A stretch of DNA of 64,000 nucleotides from Parashewanella tropica (GTDB lineage Bacteria > Pseudomonadota > Gammaproteobacteria > Enterobacterales > Shewanellaceae). This document shows, in pieces, positions 20,560 to 30,053 of the stretch; positions within the stretch are counted from its first letter, which is position 1, and every line of letters starts with the position of its first letter. The position numbers and the translations under genes are program-made. Where the stretch lies: the NCBI RefSeq assembly GCF_004358445.1, contig NZ_CP037951.1, forward strand, positions 2,343,501-2,407,500, written 5' to 3'. The notes under the pieces were generated by a model. The model worked only from the letters and a program-made list of their open reading frames with translations. It did no database searches and had not been told where the DNA came from.

Positions 20560-21078
20560 TCATGTCTTATTCCATGAATAATCAATCTTTTCAAATGGCC
20601 AATCATCTTTGAGCCAACGACGAACATCTCTTTTAATTTGTTGGAAGTATTCAGTTTCTAAATGGGCTTTTCTGACCCAAACAAAAACGGAGGCATCATG
20701 TTTGTCGCTGAATGCAGGACTAATGTAAAAACAGCCTACTACTTTGGACTTTGCTTTATCAAGAATATGATACGTAAAACTGGTTCTGTTATTGAAAGCA
20801 ATTAAGTCATTGGCTAAGGAAACTTTATTTTCTTCTTCTGTAAATTTATCCGCAGGCCATGATGTATTTAATCTCCTCCGAATAAAGAATCTTGCGGACA
20901 TTAAAGCGTCATAATCTCTGTTTGAAAGGCTGGGATCTACTTTAACAAAAATGTATTGAGGGAAAGCCTTCTCAACTGGTATAACAAATGAATCTGAAAC
21001 TATAAAACTTTCTTTTGCCAATAGTGTTAATGGGACAAACGTCAGTAAAAATAAAATAATATTTCGAATAAAGAACAT
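20560..21078 (-). CDS. exported hypothetical protein, possibly GNAT-fold
   Basis: 172 residues beginning with a signal peptide (about 1-21, NIILFLLTFVPLTLLAK). The rest includes LANDLIAFNNRTSFTYHILDKAKSKVVGCFYISP followed by VFVWVRKAHLETEY, which recalls the central strands and helix of an N-acetyltransferase fold, but the acetyl-CoA loop (Q/RxxGxG/A) is not evident. An exported GNAT-like protein would be unusual, so the function stays open. It lies between oleD and the MOSC gene, 36 nt after oleD, on the same strand. Confidence 0.6.
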   Translation of the reverse strand: MFFIRNIILFLLTFVPLTLLAKESFIVSDSFVIPVEKAFPQYIFVKVDPSLSNRDYDALMSARFFIRRRLNTSWPADKFTEEENKVSLANDLIAFNNRTSFTYHILDKAKSKVVGCFYISPAFSDKHDASVFVWVRKAHLETEYFQQIKRDVRRWLKDDWPFEKIDYSWNKT

Positions 21079-21113
21079 CCATGAATCCCAATGGCTATTT
21101 CAATAAAGAATTT

Positions 21114-22169
21114 CTACAAGCTTCGTTTAAGCAGCTCCATACCTTCAGCAATAGTAACTATCGGCTGATAACCTAAATCACGCTTTGCAGCACCGATGTC
21201 GTAATAATGTGAACAAGAGAGCTGTTTTGCGACAAAGCGAGTCATGAAGGGTTCTTCTTGCTTATTCAGCAGCTTATAAACTGACTCTAAAATTGCCCCT
21301 ACAGCATAAGCAACACCAACTGGAACTCTTTTAGTAACTGGCGGCAATTGTGCACACCCCAAAATTTGATTCAGCATATTAGCCATGGTTACAGGCTCAT
21401 CATTACTCACAAAATAAGCTTTACCTGCACATTTAGAATCTGCATCAGTTAATTTTAGAGCAGCTAGAATATGACTATAAGCGGCATTATCAATGTAAAT
21501 GGTGTCAACTAGCTTATCTTGTTTACCAACTAGCTTTAAGCGCCCTGCTTTACCACGTTCAAGCACTCTAGGCACTAAATGCGGGTCTTCAGGTCCCCAA
21601 ATAAGATGTGGACGGATAGCAACAGTTTTTAAATCGCTATTGTTGGCTTCTAAAACTGCTTTCTCGGCGACCGACTTAGATAGGCCGTAAAAATTCATAT
21701 AATGCTCAGCGTAAGGCGCTGATTCATCTATGCCATTTTCATCTTGACCATCAAAGGTAACACTTGGCGTGCTGGTATAAACAAGGTATTTAATGCCGTT
21801 AGCTTTGCATGCTTCAATGACGTTTTCAGCGCCTTTCACATTAGGGTTAAAGTAACTTTCTTTACTGCCCCAAACACCAGCTTTAGATGCAACATGAAAA
21901 ACCATGTCACAACCTTGCATTGCTTTAGTAACCGCTTTTGGCTCAGCTAAATCACCTTGAATCATTGTGACACCAAGCTGTTCTAGTTTTGGATAGTTTC
22001 CTCGGGCAAATCCTGTGACCTTTATACCAGCAGTAACCAACCGTTGGCATATTGCAAAGCCTAAAAAACCACCTGCACCAGTAACAAAAACATGACTCAC
22101 CTTTGATGCTAATTTTTCAAGCGCTTGCAGCTCTAATTCATGAAGTTTTATCATTCTTTGCCTTTTCAT
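21114..22169 (-). CDS. oleD: 2-alkyl-3-oxoalkanoate reductase (olefin biosynthesis)
   Basis: Extended short-chain dehydrogenase that reduces the 2-alkyl-3-oxoalkanoate made by OleA to the 2-alkyl-3-hydroxyalkanoate. NAD(P)-binding VFVTGAGGFLGFAI, catalytic YGLSK (YxxxK) with upstream YTSTPS. Start: the frame opens at a TTG (22178); ATG at 22169 has GGA 6 nt upstream, ATG at 22154 is a further option. Separated from oleC by a copy of the 93-bp repeat. With oleC, oleB and oleA it forms the complete head-to-head hydrocarbon pathway, which in Shewanella makes a C31 polyene. Confidence 0.93.
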   Translation of the reverse strand: MKRQRMIKLHELELQALEKLASKVSHVFVTGAGGFLGFAICQRLVTAGIKVTGFARGNYPKLEQLGVTMIQGDLAEPKAVTKAMQGCDMVFHVASKAGVWGSKESYFNPNVKGAENVIEACKANGIKYLVYTSTPSVTFDGQDENGIDESAPYAEHYMNFYGLSKSVAEKAVLEANNSDLKTVAIRPHLIWGPEDPHLVPRVLERGKAGRLKLVGKQDKLVDTIYIDNAAYSHILAALKLTDADSKCAGKAYFVSNDEPVTMANMLNQILGCAQLPPVTKRVPVGVAYAVGAILESVYKLLNKQEEPFMTRFVAKQLSCSHYYDIGAAKRDLGYQPIVTIAEGMELLKRSL

Positions 22170-22220
22170 TTTTTCCAAAGGTTAAGCTGGAACATCAGAA
22201 ATATCAGGGAATTTGGAAAA

Positions 22221-22313
22221 GAGCAATATTGCGCTAAGACAACCGTCCGTGACAGGACGTCACGGCCGTCAGTAAACGGATGTGCGCTTCAGTTGTCGTG
22301 CTCAATATTGCTC
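22221..22313 (+). repeat. 93-bp structured intergenic repeat, copy 2
   Basis: Inverted termini GAGCAATATTG/CAATATTGCTC, then GACAAC/GTTGTC. Internal hairpin CCGTGAC/GTCACGG is intact, but the second hairpin is degenerate (GTAA...GTGC). Lies between oleC and oleD. Confidence 0.85.
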
Positions 22314-22352
22314 CATAAATGACACATATTTAAATTGGTTGCTTGTTTATGA

Positions 22353-24020
22353 TCAACCAACTTTCTTCTGCGCCCATATAGCTAGCTTCTCTCGGAAAAT
22401 CTTAGCATTATGTCTTACATCTACAGGAAACTCAGGATGTGACAAAAAGTCCATAATCCCTTGAGTCTGTGAATGTTGCTCTGCTAATTGAGTCAATTCT
22501 GCATAAATGACTTTACTGTTATGACAGCCCTGTTCTTCATTGAGCTCTAAACAAACCAAAGGAGTGACTTTTCCTGCGAGCCTCACACCTACCAATGCTG
22601 AGAGTTTCACACTCGGGTGAGTATTAAAAATTCGCTCACACGGAATGGAATAATAACGTTTATTTTCAGCATCAACTCGATGAGCTTTACGACCACACAT
22701 CCAAAGCTTTCCATCAACATCTAGATAGCCTAAATCTCCCATTCGATGCCAAATCTTTTCGCCATCCTGAATTTTTGAAGCTTGAGTAGCCGCTTGCCTT
22801 TGATAATAGCTTTGGCTCACAACATCCGCAGTAACTATGATTTCACCGACTTGATCAACACCAAGCTCATCAGCTTGAGCTAATCCATTAATGTCTTGCT
22901 CAGTAATATCAATAATTTTGATCTGCATACCTGAAATTGGACGACCAACACAAATACCTGCTCCATTATTGGTTAGCTCTTGCGTTTCAAATAATTCATC
23001 GCTGGCTAACATTGAGATGGGTAATGACTCAGTTGCACCATAGGAATTAAGTACAGGAATACCATCATTTAGCATTTTGCTAAAACGCTGAATTGCTTCG
23101 ATTGTGACTGGCGCTCCCGCTGAAATCACTCGCCTAACCGATGGCAATTTTTGATTAAGGCTCTCACCCGCTGCACCTAACTTGTTCACCAGCGCAGGAT
23201 TAACAAACATATTGCTGCATTGATAATCTTCAACCGCTTTGAATAAATGTTTGGGCTCTGCGGTGATTGGCTTGCTGGCATCCATATCTGGGACAATAGA
23301 TGCCATTCCTAATGCTGGTCCGAATAGTGAAAATAGTGGGAAAGTCGCTAAATCTCTTTCACCATATTCAATGCCATAATCGTTTTTTAATGCCTGAATT
23401 TGCGCTTCAAACATTTTATGACTGTAGACAACGCCTTTTGGAATGCCTGTACTACCACTGGTAAACAAAATCGCGCACATTTCATCGGCATCTAACTCTG
23501 CCATTTCAAAAGTACGATCAGCTCGGCTTTTAGCCAACAAACTGGATAAGTTTGTGCTTGAAGTCAGTAGTGATTTCACCCCTGATAGCTTCGGGTTGGC
23601 GATTGGGATATCAACATTAATAGAGTGCTTAACTGTTCGCTTCGCCCAACCTAAGAGTTTACGAGCGACATGCGCTTTTTCGATGCCAATAAATGCATCT
23701 GGCTCAGCTTCTGCAAAGCATTGCTTAAGGTTTTTTAGTCCCATTCCTGGGTCAACGATTACCGGAATAACTCCGGCTTTAAACAAAGCAAAGGTAAGCT
23801 GAAAAAATTCTAAGCTTGGTGTTACCATCAACACCGCTTTCATACCTCGAGTAATACCAAACTCGGTTAAGGCATTAGCAATGTGATCGCTTTTTTGATG
23901 AAGCTGTGAAAAATTAAGTTCTTGGTAGTGATATTCGCCTTTACGGTGTTGCTGCACCGCGACTGCTAAAGCCTCAGGCTGCTCAACAGCAGCCAGTTTA
24001 AGGTGTCGGCATAAGTTCAT
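22353..24020 (-). CDS. oleC: AMP-dependent beta-lactone synthetase (olefin biosynthesis)
   Basis: ANL-superfamily enzyme. In this pathway OleC uses ATP to close the 2-alkyl-3-hydroxyalkanoate to a cis-beta-lactone. Motifs: P-loop [33 protein letters not shown] and the C-terminal GRKAHRV. 555 residues fits OleC. ATG at 24020 with GGAA inside the end of oleB; only 2 nt separate the two genes, so they are translationally linked. Confidence 0.94.
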   Translation of the reverse strand: MNLCRHLKLAAVEQPEALAVAVQQHRKGEYHYQELNFSQLHQKSDHIANALTEFGITRGMKAVLMVTPSLEFFQLTFALFKAGVIPVIVDPGMGLKNLKQCFAEAEPDAFIGIEKAHVARKLLGWAKRTVKHSINVDIPIANPKLSGVKSLLTSSTNLSSLLAKSRADRTFEMAELDADEMCAILFTSGSTGIPKGVVYSHKMFEAQIQALKNDYGIEYGERDLATFPLFSLFGPALGMASIVPDMDASKPITAEPKHLFKAVEDYQCSNMFVNPALVNKLGAAGESLNQKLPSVRRVISAGAPVTIEAIQRFSKMLNDGIPVLNSYGATESLPISMLASDELFETQELTNNGAGICVGRPISGMQIKIIDITEQDINGLAQADELGVDQVGEIIVTADVVSQSYYQRQAATQASKIQDGEKIWHRMGDLGYLDVDGKLWMCGRKAHRVDAENKRYYSIPCERIFNTHPSVKLSALVGVRLAGKVTPLVCLELNEEQGCHNSKVIYAELTQLAEQHSQTQGIMDFLSHPEFPVDVRHNAKIFREKLAIWAQKKVG

Positions 24021-24022
24021 GC

Positions 24023-24931
24023 TTAAGCCGCTTCCGATTCACTGGCAGCCGATGGCTCAGTGGTTTTCATGAATTGTGCAATATGGCCTATGACTTCTTC
24101 GCTGGCATCTTCAAGAATATAGTGTCCACAATCGTGGAATTCATGATAAACAGCACTTGGAAAATGTTGCTTCCATTGTTTTAAAAAGTGTTTATCGAAA
24201 ACAAAATCTTTATGTCCCCAGCACACCATTATTGGTAAATGAGAGAAATGACTTAAGCTAGATGAAATCTCTGAAACCAAATCGTAATTGCGATCCGAAG
24301 GTGAAAGTGGAATGTCTTGAACGAATCTCAACGTCGAAATACGATTATTCCAGTTATTAAACGGAGCCACATAAGCTTCTCGTACAGCTTTTGGCATCGG
24401 CTTACGCTTCACGCCAACATAAGATGCAATGCTCGAAAATGCATTAAAGCCACGAACCAGTAATGTACCTAATAGAGTATTTCGACAAATCCATAATGGG
24501 ATTGGAAACATTTTGCTTTTCGGTAAGTGAAACGCCGCTGTATTCAATAACACAATGCGTTTAATACGATCAGGGTAACGAGCCGCATAGCCCATACCTA
24601 TCATTCCGCCCCAATCGTGTACCACTAAGGTTATATCTTTTTTAACGTCCAAGTGATCTAGTAGCGCCTCAAGATCATCAATACGCTGACTTAAGGTGTA
24701 GTCGTAATCGGTATCGTTTGGCTTATCAGATAAACCACAGCCAATATGATCGGGTACGATACATTGATGTGTTTTCTGTAGCTCAGAAACAAGGTTGCGA
24801 TAGTAATAACACCAGCTTGGATTACCATGCACCATAACCACAGGCTCACCTTCACCTTGGTTCAAATAATGCTGTTTTAAGCCATTACGTTCAAAATATT
24901 GCCCTTTAAATGGCAGTAATTGTTCTAACAT
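24023..24931 (-). CDS. oleB: beta-lactone decarboxylase, alpha/beta hydrolase (olefin biosynthesis)
   Basis: Haloalkane-dehalogenase-like hydrolase that decarboxylates the OleC beta-lactone to the cis-olefin. Nucleophile Asp in [12 protein letters not shown], oxyanion segment [12 protein letters not shown], and catalytic His in [10 protein letters not shown] are in place. 302 residues. ATG 24931 with AGGA about 8 nt upstream. Directly coupled to oleC; the oleA-oleB gap contains a structured repeat. Confidence 0.94.
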   Translation of the reverse strand: MLEQLLPFKGQYFERNGLKQHYLNQGEGEPVVMVHGNPSWCYYYRNLVSELQKTHQCIVPDHIGCGLSDKPNDTDYDYTLSQRIDDLEALLDHLDVKKDITLVVHDWGGMIGMGYAARYPDRIKRIVLLNTAAFHLPKSKMFPIPLWICRNTLLGTLLVRGFNAFSSIASYVGVKRKPMPKAVREAYVAPFNNWNNRISTLRFVQDIPLSPSDRNYDLVSEISSSLSHFSHLPIMVCWGHKDFVFDKHFLKQWKQHFPSAVYHEFHDCGHYILEDASEEVIGHIAQFMKTTEPSAASESEAA

Positions 24932-24976
24932 TGAATGTCCTATTTGACATACGAATTTGTATATATGAATTCAACT

Positions 24977-25069
24977 TGAGTAATAGTGTGATAAGCCGAC
25001 CGTCCGTGACAGGAAGTCACGGTCGTCAGTACATGGACGTACGCTTCTGTTGGCGTTCACACTATTGCT
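24977..25069 (+). repeat. 93-bp structured intergenic repeat, copy 3
   Basis: Inverted termini GAGTAATAGTGTGA/TTCACACTATTGCTC (one wobble). Hairpin CCGTGAC/GTCACGG and hairpin GTAC-ATGGAC-GTAC. Lies between oleA and oleB. Confidence 0.88.
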
Positions 25070-25087
25070 CATGGGCGCACAAATACC

Positions 25088-26137
25088 CTACCACTTTAAT
25101 CCAAGCATCATACAGTTTAAGCCGCTACCAATGCCTAAGAAGCTAACTTGGTCGCCTTTTTTCAAAAAGCCTTGCTCATGAGCTAATGCCGCAGAAACAG
25201 GCAATGAAACAGTGCCCATGTTGCCAAGTTTTTGATACGTCGGAAACTCTTTTTCAGAGGGTATATTAAGCGCACTTAATACTTGCTTACGGTTAGATGC
25301 CCCTACTTGGTGGCAAATTACTTTATCCACTTGCTCAACCAACCAATCACGCTGTGTTAAGAAATGTTCCCAAGTGTGTTTTGCAAGCTCAACGCCCTCT
25401 TTAAGTAATGCCACTGCATCGGTTTTCATAAACTCACGATACAAATGCTGTCCTTTCTCCTGTAATCCCCACTGACACAGTTGGTGATGCTCTGGTGCAG
25501 ATAAATGAGAAGCCCCCAATAACTGGTGCTGACGTTCATTTTTTAAAGGTAAGCTACCATCAGTTAAAATAACTGCAATTGCTCCTGAACCACCCGTTAA
25601 GGTCGCTAAAGATTGAGCAAAATTTTGCATGGTTGGCTCATTCAGCATTTGGTCGATGGTTGAATCAACAATATCCCGTGCTGACTCGCACGACACCACC
25701 ATTCCAGCTTTAATTTGTCCAAGCTCTATACGGTTAGCGATATCTAAAATGCCAGATAACACACCTAAACATGCGTTACTGATATCGTAAACGGCCGTAT
25801 CTTGAGATACACCAATATTGGCAGCAATACGGCAAGCCGTTGCAGGTTCGTGTTGATCACGACATACACCAGTGTAAACAACGGCACCGAGATCATTCAC
25901 ATTGATTCCAGTTTCATCAATAGCCTTGTGAGCAGCCGAAATTGCACCATCCGACAAACGATGATTTTTCGGCCACCAGCGACGCTCAGCAATACCCGTT
26001 AATGCAGTTAACTGACCGATTGGGATACGAAATTTTTGATATAAAGGGGCTAACCGAGATTCCAATTCGTTACTCGAAACAACAACTGGAGCCAATTCGT
26101 AAGCCAGGCTATTAATAAAAACCCGGGAGTATTTCAT
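25088..26137 (-). CDS. oleA: acyl-CoA condensing thiolase-fold enzyme (olefin biosynthesis)
   Basis: Head-to-head Claisen condensation of two acyl-CoAs to a 2-alkyl-3-oxoalkanoate, the first committed step. FabH-like fold with catalytic Cys in DISNACLGVLSG, His in VICHQVGASNRKQV, Asn in KLGNMGTVSLP and the C-terminal GIGSGLNCMMLGL. Usual length (349 residues). No clear Shine-Dalgarno before the ATG at 26137, unlike the neighbouring ole genes. First gene of oleABCD. Confidence 0.94.
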   Translation of the reverse strand: MKYSRVFINSLAYELAPVVVSSNELESRLAPLYQKFRIPIGQLTALTGIAERRWWPKNHRLSDGAISAAHKAIDETGINVNDLGAVVYTGVCRDQHEPATACRIAANIGVSQDTAVYDISNACLGVLSGILDIANRIELGQIKAGMVVSCESARDIVDSTIDQMLNEPTMQNFAQSLATLTGGSGAIAVILTDGSLPLKNERQHQLLGASHLSAPEHHQLCQWGLQEKGQHLYREFMKTDAVALLKEGVELAKHTWEHFLTQRDWLVEQVDKVICHQVGASNRKQVLSALNIPSEKEFPTYQKLGNMGTVSLPVSAALAHEQGFLKKGDQVSFLGIGSGLNCMMLGLKW

Positions 26138-26247
26138 GCAATTATTTTGTTCAATTAAAACTAGCGCAACATTTCATCAAGATTTACGCTCAGTTGCAAT
26201 ATAAACTCATGCTTTTTGCCTTTATTGAACAAAATCCTAGCGATATC

Positions 26248-27468
26248 CTAGCGATTTGCTCGGATTAATTTGTTTCTTGGAGTGATATGCGATGGACAAA
26301 AGTCTACAAGTTCTACTCTATAACCCTGTTGCTCTAGGAGCAAACAACGATCAAGTAGTAACCATGACTCAATGGCTTGTCTGAAAATATGAGCGACTAA
26401 ATCAATTCTTCGAGTGAGCTTTTGTCTTTGTACGCCTTGTTTTTCAAAGCTGTTGAAGTCAATACTATCTGGCAGAGTAACCTGCTTTTGTTCAGCTGCC
26501 CATATACAAAACGCTTTAAATGAACCTGCAAGCTGACTTTGCTTTATGCTTGGCACTGGCAAATAACTATTTTGTTGTCGAACTGCACGTTGCAAACTAT
26601 CAAACCCTAAACGCCACGCCATTTCTTTGAGCCTTTGCTTATTCTTGACTTCATTAGCGATAACACTTTGTTGAAGTGGCAAACGTAAATCCGCTTTTGA
26701 TAGCTCTAAGCCGCTAGCTTTTCCCTGCTCAGATAAGGGCTGATACTTATCCGTTCGTATCAAATGGTAACAACATGGCGCAATGCTTATAGCTTCGGTT
26801 CCCACTTTTGAGGCTTGTTTTATAAGTTCTACATGTAAATCTCCACAAGCGTGAAGCGCTATCGCATGTTGATTTGTTTTTAATAGTTCTGCACCGTCTG
26901 TAAAAGCATCACCGCAAATGTGCTGATGTTTAAGCTTGAACTTATCACTCAGAACTTGCCCTTGCCGACTCAACTCTGCTTGCCATTCCAAACTCGTTAC
27001 TTTTGATTGAGTTCTAAAAGCCAGCAATCGACCTAAATGACCTTTGCCTGAACACCATTCTAAAAACGAATGTTGAGATTGATCACTTTCACTAATGGCA
27101 GCATCACTAAAGCGAGTTATTTGCTGCCACTTTCTCCCTTTTACTCCAGAAGATAAGCGACTTGGGTAATCATGGTGATGATTTTCGTTAACGACTTTGG
27201 TGGAAGGAAAACAAAGCAATTCATAATCCCAACTTTGTTGCTGATTTTCGATATCCTTATTCAGTGAAGGTAATACGGATTCAATCAAAAGATCATGGTC
27301 TGCATCAAGATGTTCAATTTCATCCTCAGTCAAACTCCAAACAGCTTCTGCTAAGGTTGGAAAATCATGTTCCCATGGTAATGATTCATGCTCAAAGCTC
27401 GCCACTTGCCAAAGTGGTTTTGACTGAATCAATAATCTACAGAGCTTTTGAAAATATTGTTCGAACAA
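26248..27468 (-). CDS. SAM-dependent methyltransferase (Methyltransf_32-like)
   Basis: 406 residues. The central domain has FLEWCSGKGHLGRLLAF (SAM-binding glycine loop with a KGHLGR signature), VTSLEWQ, ALHACGDLHVELIK and SIAPCCYHLI, a set seen in the GSTCD/RRNAD1-type methyltransferase family. The substrate is unknown; an RNA target has been suggested for relatives. Start is a TTG at 27468 with AGGAAG about 7 nt upstream and no competing ATG. Upstream of oleA by 110 nt on the same strand. Confidence 0.8.
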   Translation of the reverse strand: MFEQYFQKLCRLLIQSKPLWQVASFEHESLPWEHDFPTLAEAVWSLTEDEIEHLDADHDLLIESVLPSLNKDIENQQQSWDYELLCFPSTKVVNENHHHDYPSRLSSGVKGRKWQQITRFSDAAISESDQSQHSFLEWCSGKGHLGRLLAFRTQSKVTSLEWQAELSRQGQVLSDKFKLKHQHICGDAFTDGAELLKTNQHAIALHACGDLHVELIKQASKVGTEAISIAPCCYHLIRTDKYQPLSEQGKASGLELSKADLRLPLQQSVIANEVKNKQRLKEMAWRLGFDSLQRAVRQQNSYLPVPSIKQSQLAGSFKAFCIWAAEQKQVTLPDSIDFNSFEKQGVQRQKLTRRIDLVAHIFRQAIESWLLLDRCLLLEQQGYRVELVDFCPSHITPRNKLIRANR

Positions 27469-27521
27469 CTTAACTTCCTACTGCTAATCAATTAGTATTC
27501 CTTTCAAAAAGGAACTAGAAC

Positions 27522-27743
27522 ATGCAATCACCTTGTGTTGCCCGCTGCGGTTTAAATGACGATGACGTATGTATGGGTTGTTATCGCCACATAACGGAAA
27601 TCGTTAACTGGGGACAGTTTGATGATATAAAAAAGAGCGACATTTTAACGAATGTCGCTCGCAGGAAACAAGAATTTATCGGACAAGAAAATACTCAAAT
27701 TCTTTCACGTGAAAAATGGCTAAAAGCAAAGGAAACACTTTAA
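27522..27743 (+). CDS. DUF1289 domain protein
   Basis: 73 residues with the DUF1289 pattern SPCVARCGLNDDDVCMGCYRH followed by EIVNWGQFDD; the four cysteines suggest metal or Fe-S binding. AAGGA 9-13 nt before the ATG. Function of the family is unknown. Divergent from the methyltransferase gene (53 nt) and convergent, base to base, with the next gene. Confidence 0.88.
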   Translation: MQSPCVARCGLNDDDVCMGCYRHITEIVNWGQFDDIKKSDILTNVARRKQEFIGQENTQILSREKWLKAKETL

Positions 27744-28718
27744 TCAAAAGACACCATCTAGCAGCTCTTCCTCATCAATATCAATATCTGTACCAGTAAC
27801 GTCTTCTGGTTTAGCTTGGACAGAATCTGGTTTCTGTTCATCGCCTTCTTCTTTTAAAGCGTCTTCCCCTTCTTTAGCTTTTGTCTTAGCAGGTATTACT
27901 CCCGCTAATTGGCCTGACTTATCGTCTGTCGCATTTTGATACTGAACCAGATAACTGGGTGGAGTTTGCCTAGCATGTTCAACACTACCCGTAATAAAAG
28001 ACTCCTCATCTTCTTCTGTAAGCGTTTTATCGTCAGCTTCTTCGATCATGAGTGGGCTTAACTCTAGAGTATCAACACCTGAAAACTGTTCTTGAACATC
28101 ATGCAGCTTTTTTCTGGCTTCCAATCTTATTGAGTCATTAGGCGGGCACTCTACTACGTCGCTTTGAACTTCAGTATCTGATTGTTTGGGAATATTCATT
28201 GGAGAGGAAGTATCACTTAGCCAATCCGGTAATATAGGCTCTGATTGAGTTCGAACTTTTGCTTTTACCATTTCTCCCCACTCTTTAAAATCTGATCTAA
28301 ATAACGTTGTTGCAATTTCTGTCAGAGTTTCAGTGTTAGCGGTTCTGGGAGAAGCAATGGGTTCTGGGGCTGAAATACTTCGCTTTACTTGGACATCCGA
28401 CTTTTGAGATAGCCAATTCAATTGCAATTGTTGAGATTCAACAGTAAATTGATGCTGCTTCTTTCGAGCTTTAACTATATAGTTTTCAACATTTTCTTTG
28501 ATGTATTTTTTTTCAGCATCAATCTGCTTAATTTCGGCTTCTCCAATATGAAAACCTTCCAGCGAAATATCCATCAATTTACACTCATGGGTAAATTTCA
28601 TTCTGAATTTATGTCTATTGACCTCTATATGAGTCATTGTCGTGGGGTTTCTTAAAAAATCATCAGCCCATTTTGATAGAGCTAATTTTAAATTGGAGCC
28701 AACTTGACCTGCAGCCAC
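27744..28718 (-). CDS. hypothetical acidic-tailed protein
   Basis: Not recognised. 324 residues. The first 110 or so look ordered and helical/strand mixed (TMTHIEVNRHKFRMKFTH, EAEIKQIDAEKKYIKEN), the rest is polar and probably disordered, with a strongly acidic C-terminus (DIDIDEEELLDGVF). No signal peptide or membrane segment. Start is GTG at 28718 with AGG upstream; an internal ATG at codon 28 is possible. The N-terminal part could be a small adaptor domain. Resembles in general style, not in visible sequence, the other orphan polar proteins at 1696 and 12117. Confidence 0.62.
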   Translation of the reverse strand: MAAGQVGSNLKLALSKWADDFLRNPTTMTHIEVNRHKFRMKFTHECKLMDISLEGFHIGEAEIKQIDAEKKYIKENVENYIVKARKKQHQFTVESQQLQLNWLSQKSDVQVKRSISAPEPIASPRTANTETLTEIATTLFRSDFKEWGEMVKAKVRTQSEPILPDWLSDTSSPMNIPKQSDTEVQSDVVECPPNDSIRLEARKKLHDVQEQFSGVDTLELSPLMIEEADDKTLTEEDEESFITGSVEHARQTPPSYLVQYQNATDDKSGQLAGVIPAKTKAKEGEDALKEEGDEQKPDSVQAKPEDVTGTDIDIDEEELLDGVF

Positions 28719-28800
28719 TATCTACAACCTATAACCAATCGACATAAGAAAGATCATAAATAAAACAATACGGTATTCAATAAATCTAAATGAAGATTAA

Positions 28801-29025
28801 TTAGGCTTTCATTGAGGACTGAGAAGACTTCGTTGGTTTCGGCCTGAATGGTTTACCTAGACCAAAATAGATACAAACAAGCGGACAAGGCAGTAAGAAA
28901 AACACTTCGAAGTTAATTGGTGCTCCCTTCCACAACAAATAACTGCAACCACCATACATAACAATGGTGCCAATTATTCCTATGATAAGTAGTGCTTTTT
29001 GCACTATCCATTCAAGTCGTTGCAT
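28801..29025 (-). CDS. small membrane protein, two predicted transmembrane helices
   Basis: 74 residues: hydrophobic segments at about 10-32 (ALLIIGIIGTIVMYGGCSYLL) and 38-58 (FEVFFLLPCPLVCIYFGLG), then a basic, Ser-rich tail. No family recognised. ATG at 29025 lacks a good ribosome site. It lies just past the terminator of the catabolic operon. Confidence 0.5.
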   Translation of the reverse strand: MQRLEWIVQKALLIIGIIGTIVMYGGCSYLLWKGAPINFEVFFLLPCPLVCIYFGLGKPFRPKPTKSSQSSMKA

Positions 29026-29041
29026 CTTGATAGTTATTAAA

Positions 29042-29070
29042 TAAAAAAGCCGAGAAATTTATCTCGGCTA
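29042..29070 (-). terminator. intrinsic terminator of the branched-chain/fatty-acid operon
   Basis: AGCCGAGA/TCTCGGCT with a 6-nt loop, followed on the minus strand by TTTTTTAT; 23 nt past the SDR stop. Confidence 0.88.
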
Positions 29071-29092
29071 ACTTTACATGAATTGTTTGATA

Positions 29093-29848
29093 TTACAAAC
29101 GAATACCGCCGTCAATTTCAAATACTCGACCGTTTACATAGTCGTTTTCGCAAATAAATTTTGCCGTTGATGCGATTTCTTCAGCCTGACCAAGACGCCC
29201 TACTGGAACCATCTTTTCTAGGCGCTCAAGGGCTTCTGGCTTCATTACAGCTGTCATTTCAGTTTCGATAACACCCGGAGCAATCGCAGCACTTCGAATC
29301 CCATGACGCGCAAGTTCTTTTGCCCAACCTACTGACATAGCCACAACACCAGCCTTAGACGCTGCATAGTTAGTTTGACCGATATTCCCCGCCTTCGCCA
29401 AGCTAGAAATATTAATGATCACACCTTGCTGTTTAGAAGTGATCATGGCAGCAGCTGCTTCACGACCACACAAGAATGAACCCGTTAGGTTTACATTAAT
29501 CACTGACTGGAACTGATCTAAAGCCATACGTGAAGTCACTTCACCATCTTTAGCTTTCAGTAGCATGCCGTCACGTAAAATACCGGCATTATTGATCAAC
29601 ACATTTACTTGACCTAAGTCTTCTAGAATATATTGAAAACCTGCTACGACATCTTCTTCATCGGTAATATCAAGGGCATAGCCTTGCACTTCAGTATCAC
29701 CTAACAGTGCACAAGCTTTTTCTAATTTTTCTTGGTCAACATCGATAAGAGCGAGTTTCGCCCCAGCTTTAGCAAACGATTGCGCCATTGCGAAACCTAA
29801 ACCACCTGCACCGCCAGTAATGACGACAACCTTACCTTTTACATCCAT
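29093..29848 (-). CDS. SDR-family 3-hydroxyacyl-CoA dehydrogenase/3-oxoacyl reductase
   Basis: 251 residues from ATG 29848 (AAGGA about 9 nt upstream); the frame opens farther up at 29902 but the ATG gives the standard MDVKGKVVVITGG start. NAD(P) motif TGGAGGLGFA, NNAGIL, catalytic Ser (NISSLAKAG) and YAASK. In this operon the expected job is oxidation of 2-methyl-3-hydroxybutyryl-CoA or another 3-hydroxyacyl-CoA during isoleucine or fatty-acid degradation. A FabG role is less likely, given the neighbours. Last gene of the operon. Confidence 0.85.
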   Translation of the reverse strand: MDVKGKVVVITGGAGGLGFAMAQSFAKAGAKLALIDVDQEKLEKACALLGDTEVQGYALDITDEEDVVAGFQYILEDLGQVNVLINNAGILRDGMLLKAKDGEVTSRMALDQFQSVINVNLTGSFLCGREAAAAMITSKQQGVIINISSLAKAGNIGQTNYAASKAGVVAMSVGWAKELARHGIRSAAIAPGVIETEMTAVMKPEALERLEKMVPVGRLGQAEEIASTAKFICENDYVNGRVFEIDGGIRL

Positions 29849-29915
29849 TAGATGATCCTTACTTTTTATCTGTTGCTGAATACATGAATCATAGAAACAC
29901 ACTCAATACAGAAAG

Positions 29916-30008
29916 GAGCAATAGTGTGATAAGACAACCGTCCGTGACAGGATGTCACGGTCGTCAGCACATGGACGTGCGCTTCTGTTGGCGTTTACAC
30001 TATTGCTC
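29916..30008 (+). repeat. 93-bp structured intergenic repeat, copy 4
   Basis: Perfect terminal inverted repeat GAGCAATAGTGT/ACACTATTGCTC. Hairpins CCGTGACA-GGA-TGTCACGG and GCAC-ATGGAC-GTGC. Between mmsB and the SDR gene. Confidence 0.9.
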
Positions 30009-30053
30009 CTTGGCCATTTTCATACTTGTGCTAACTACAATTCACATATCAAA

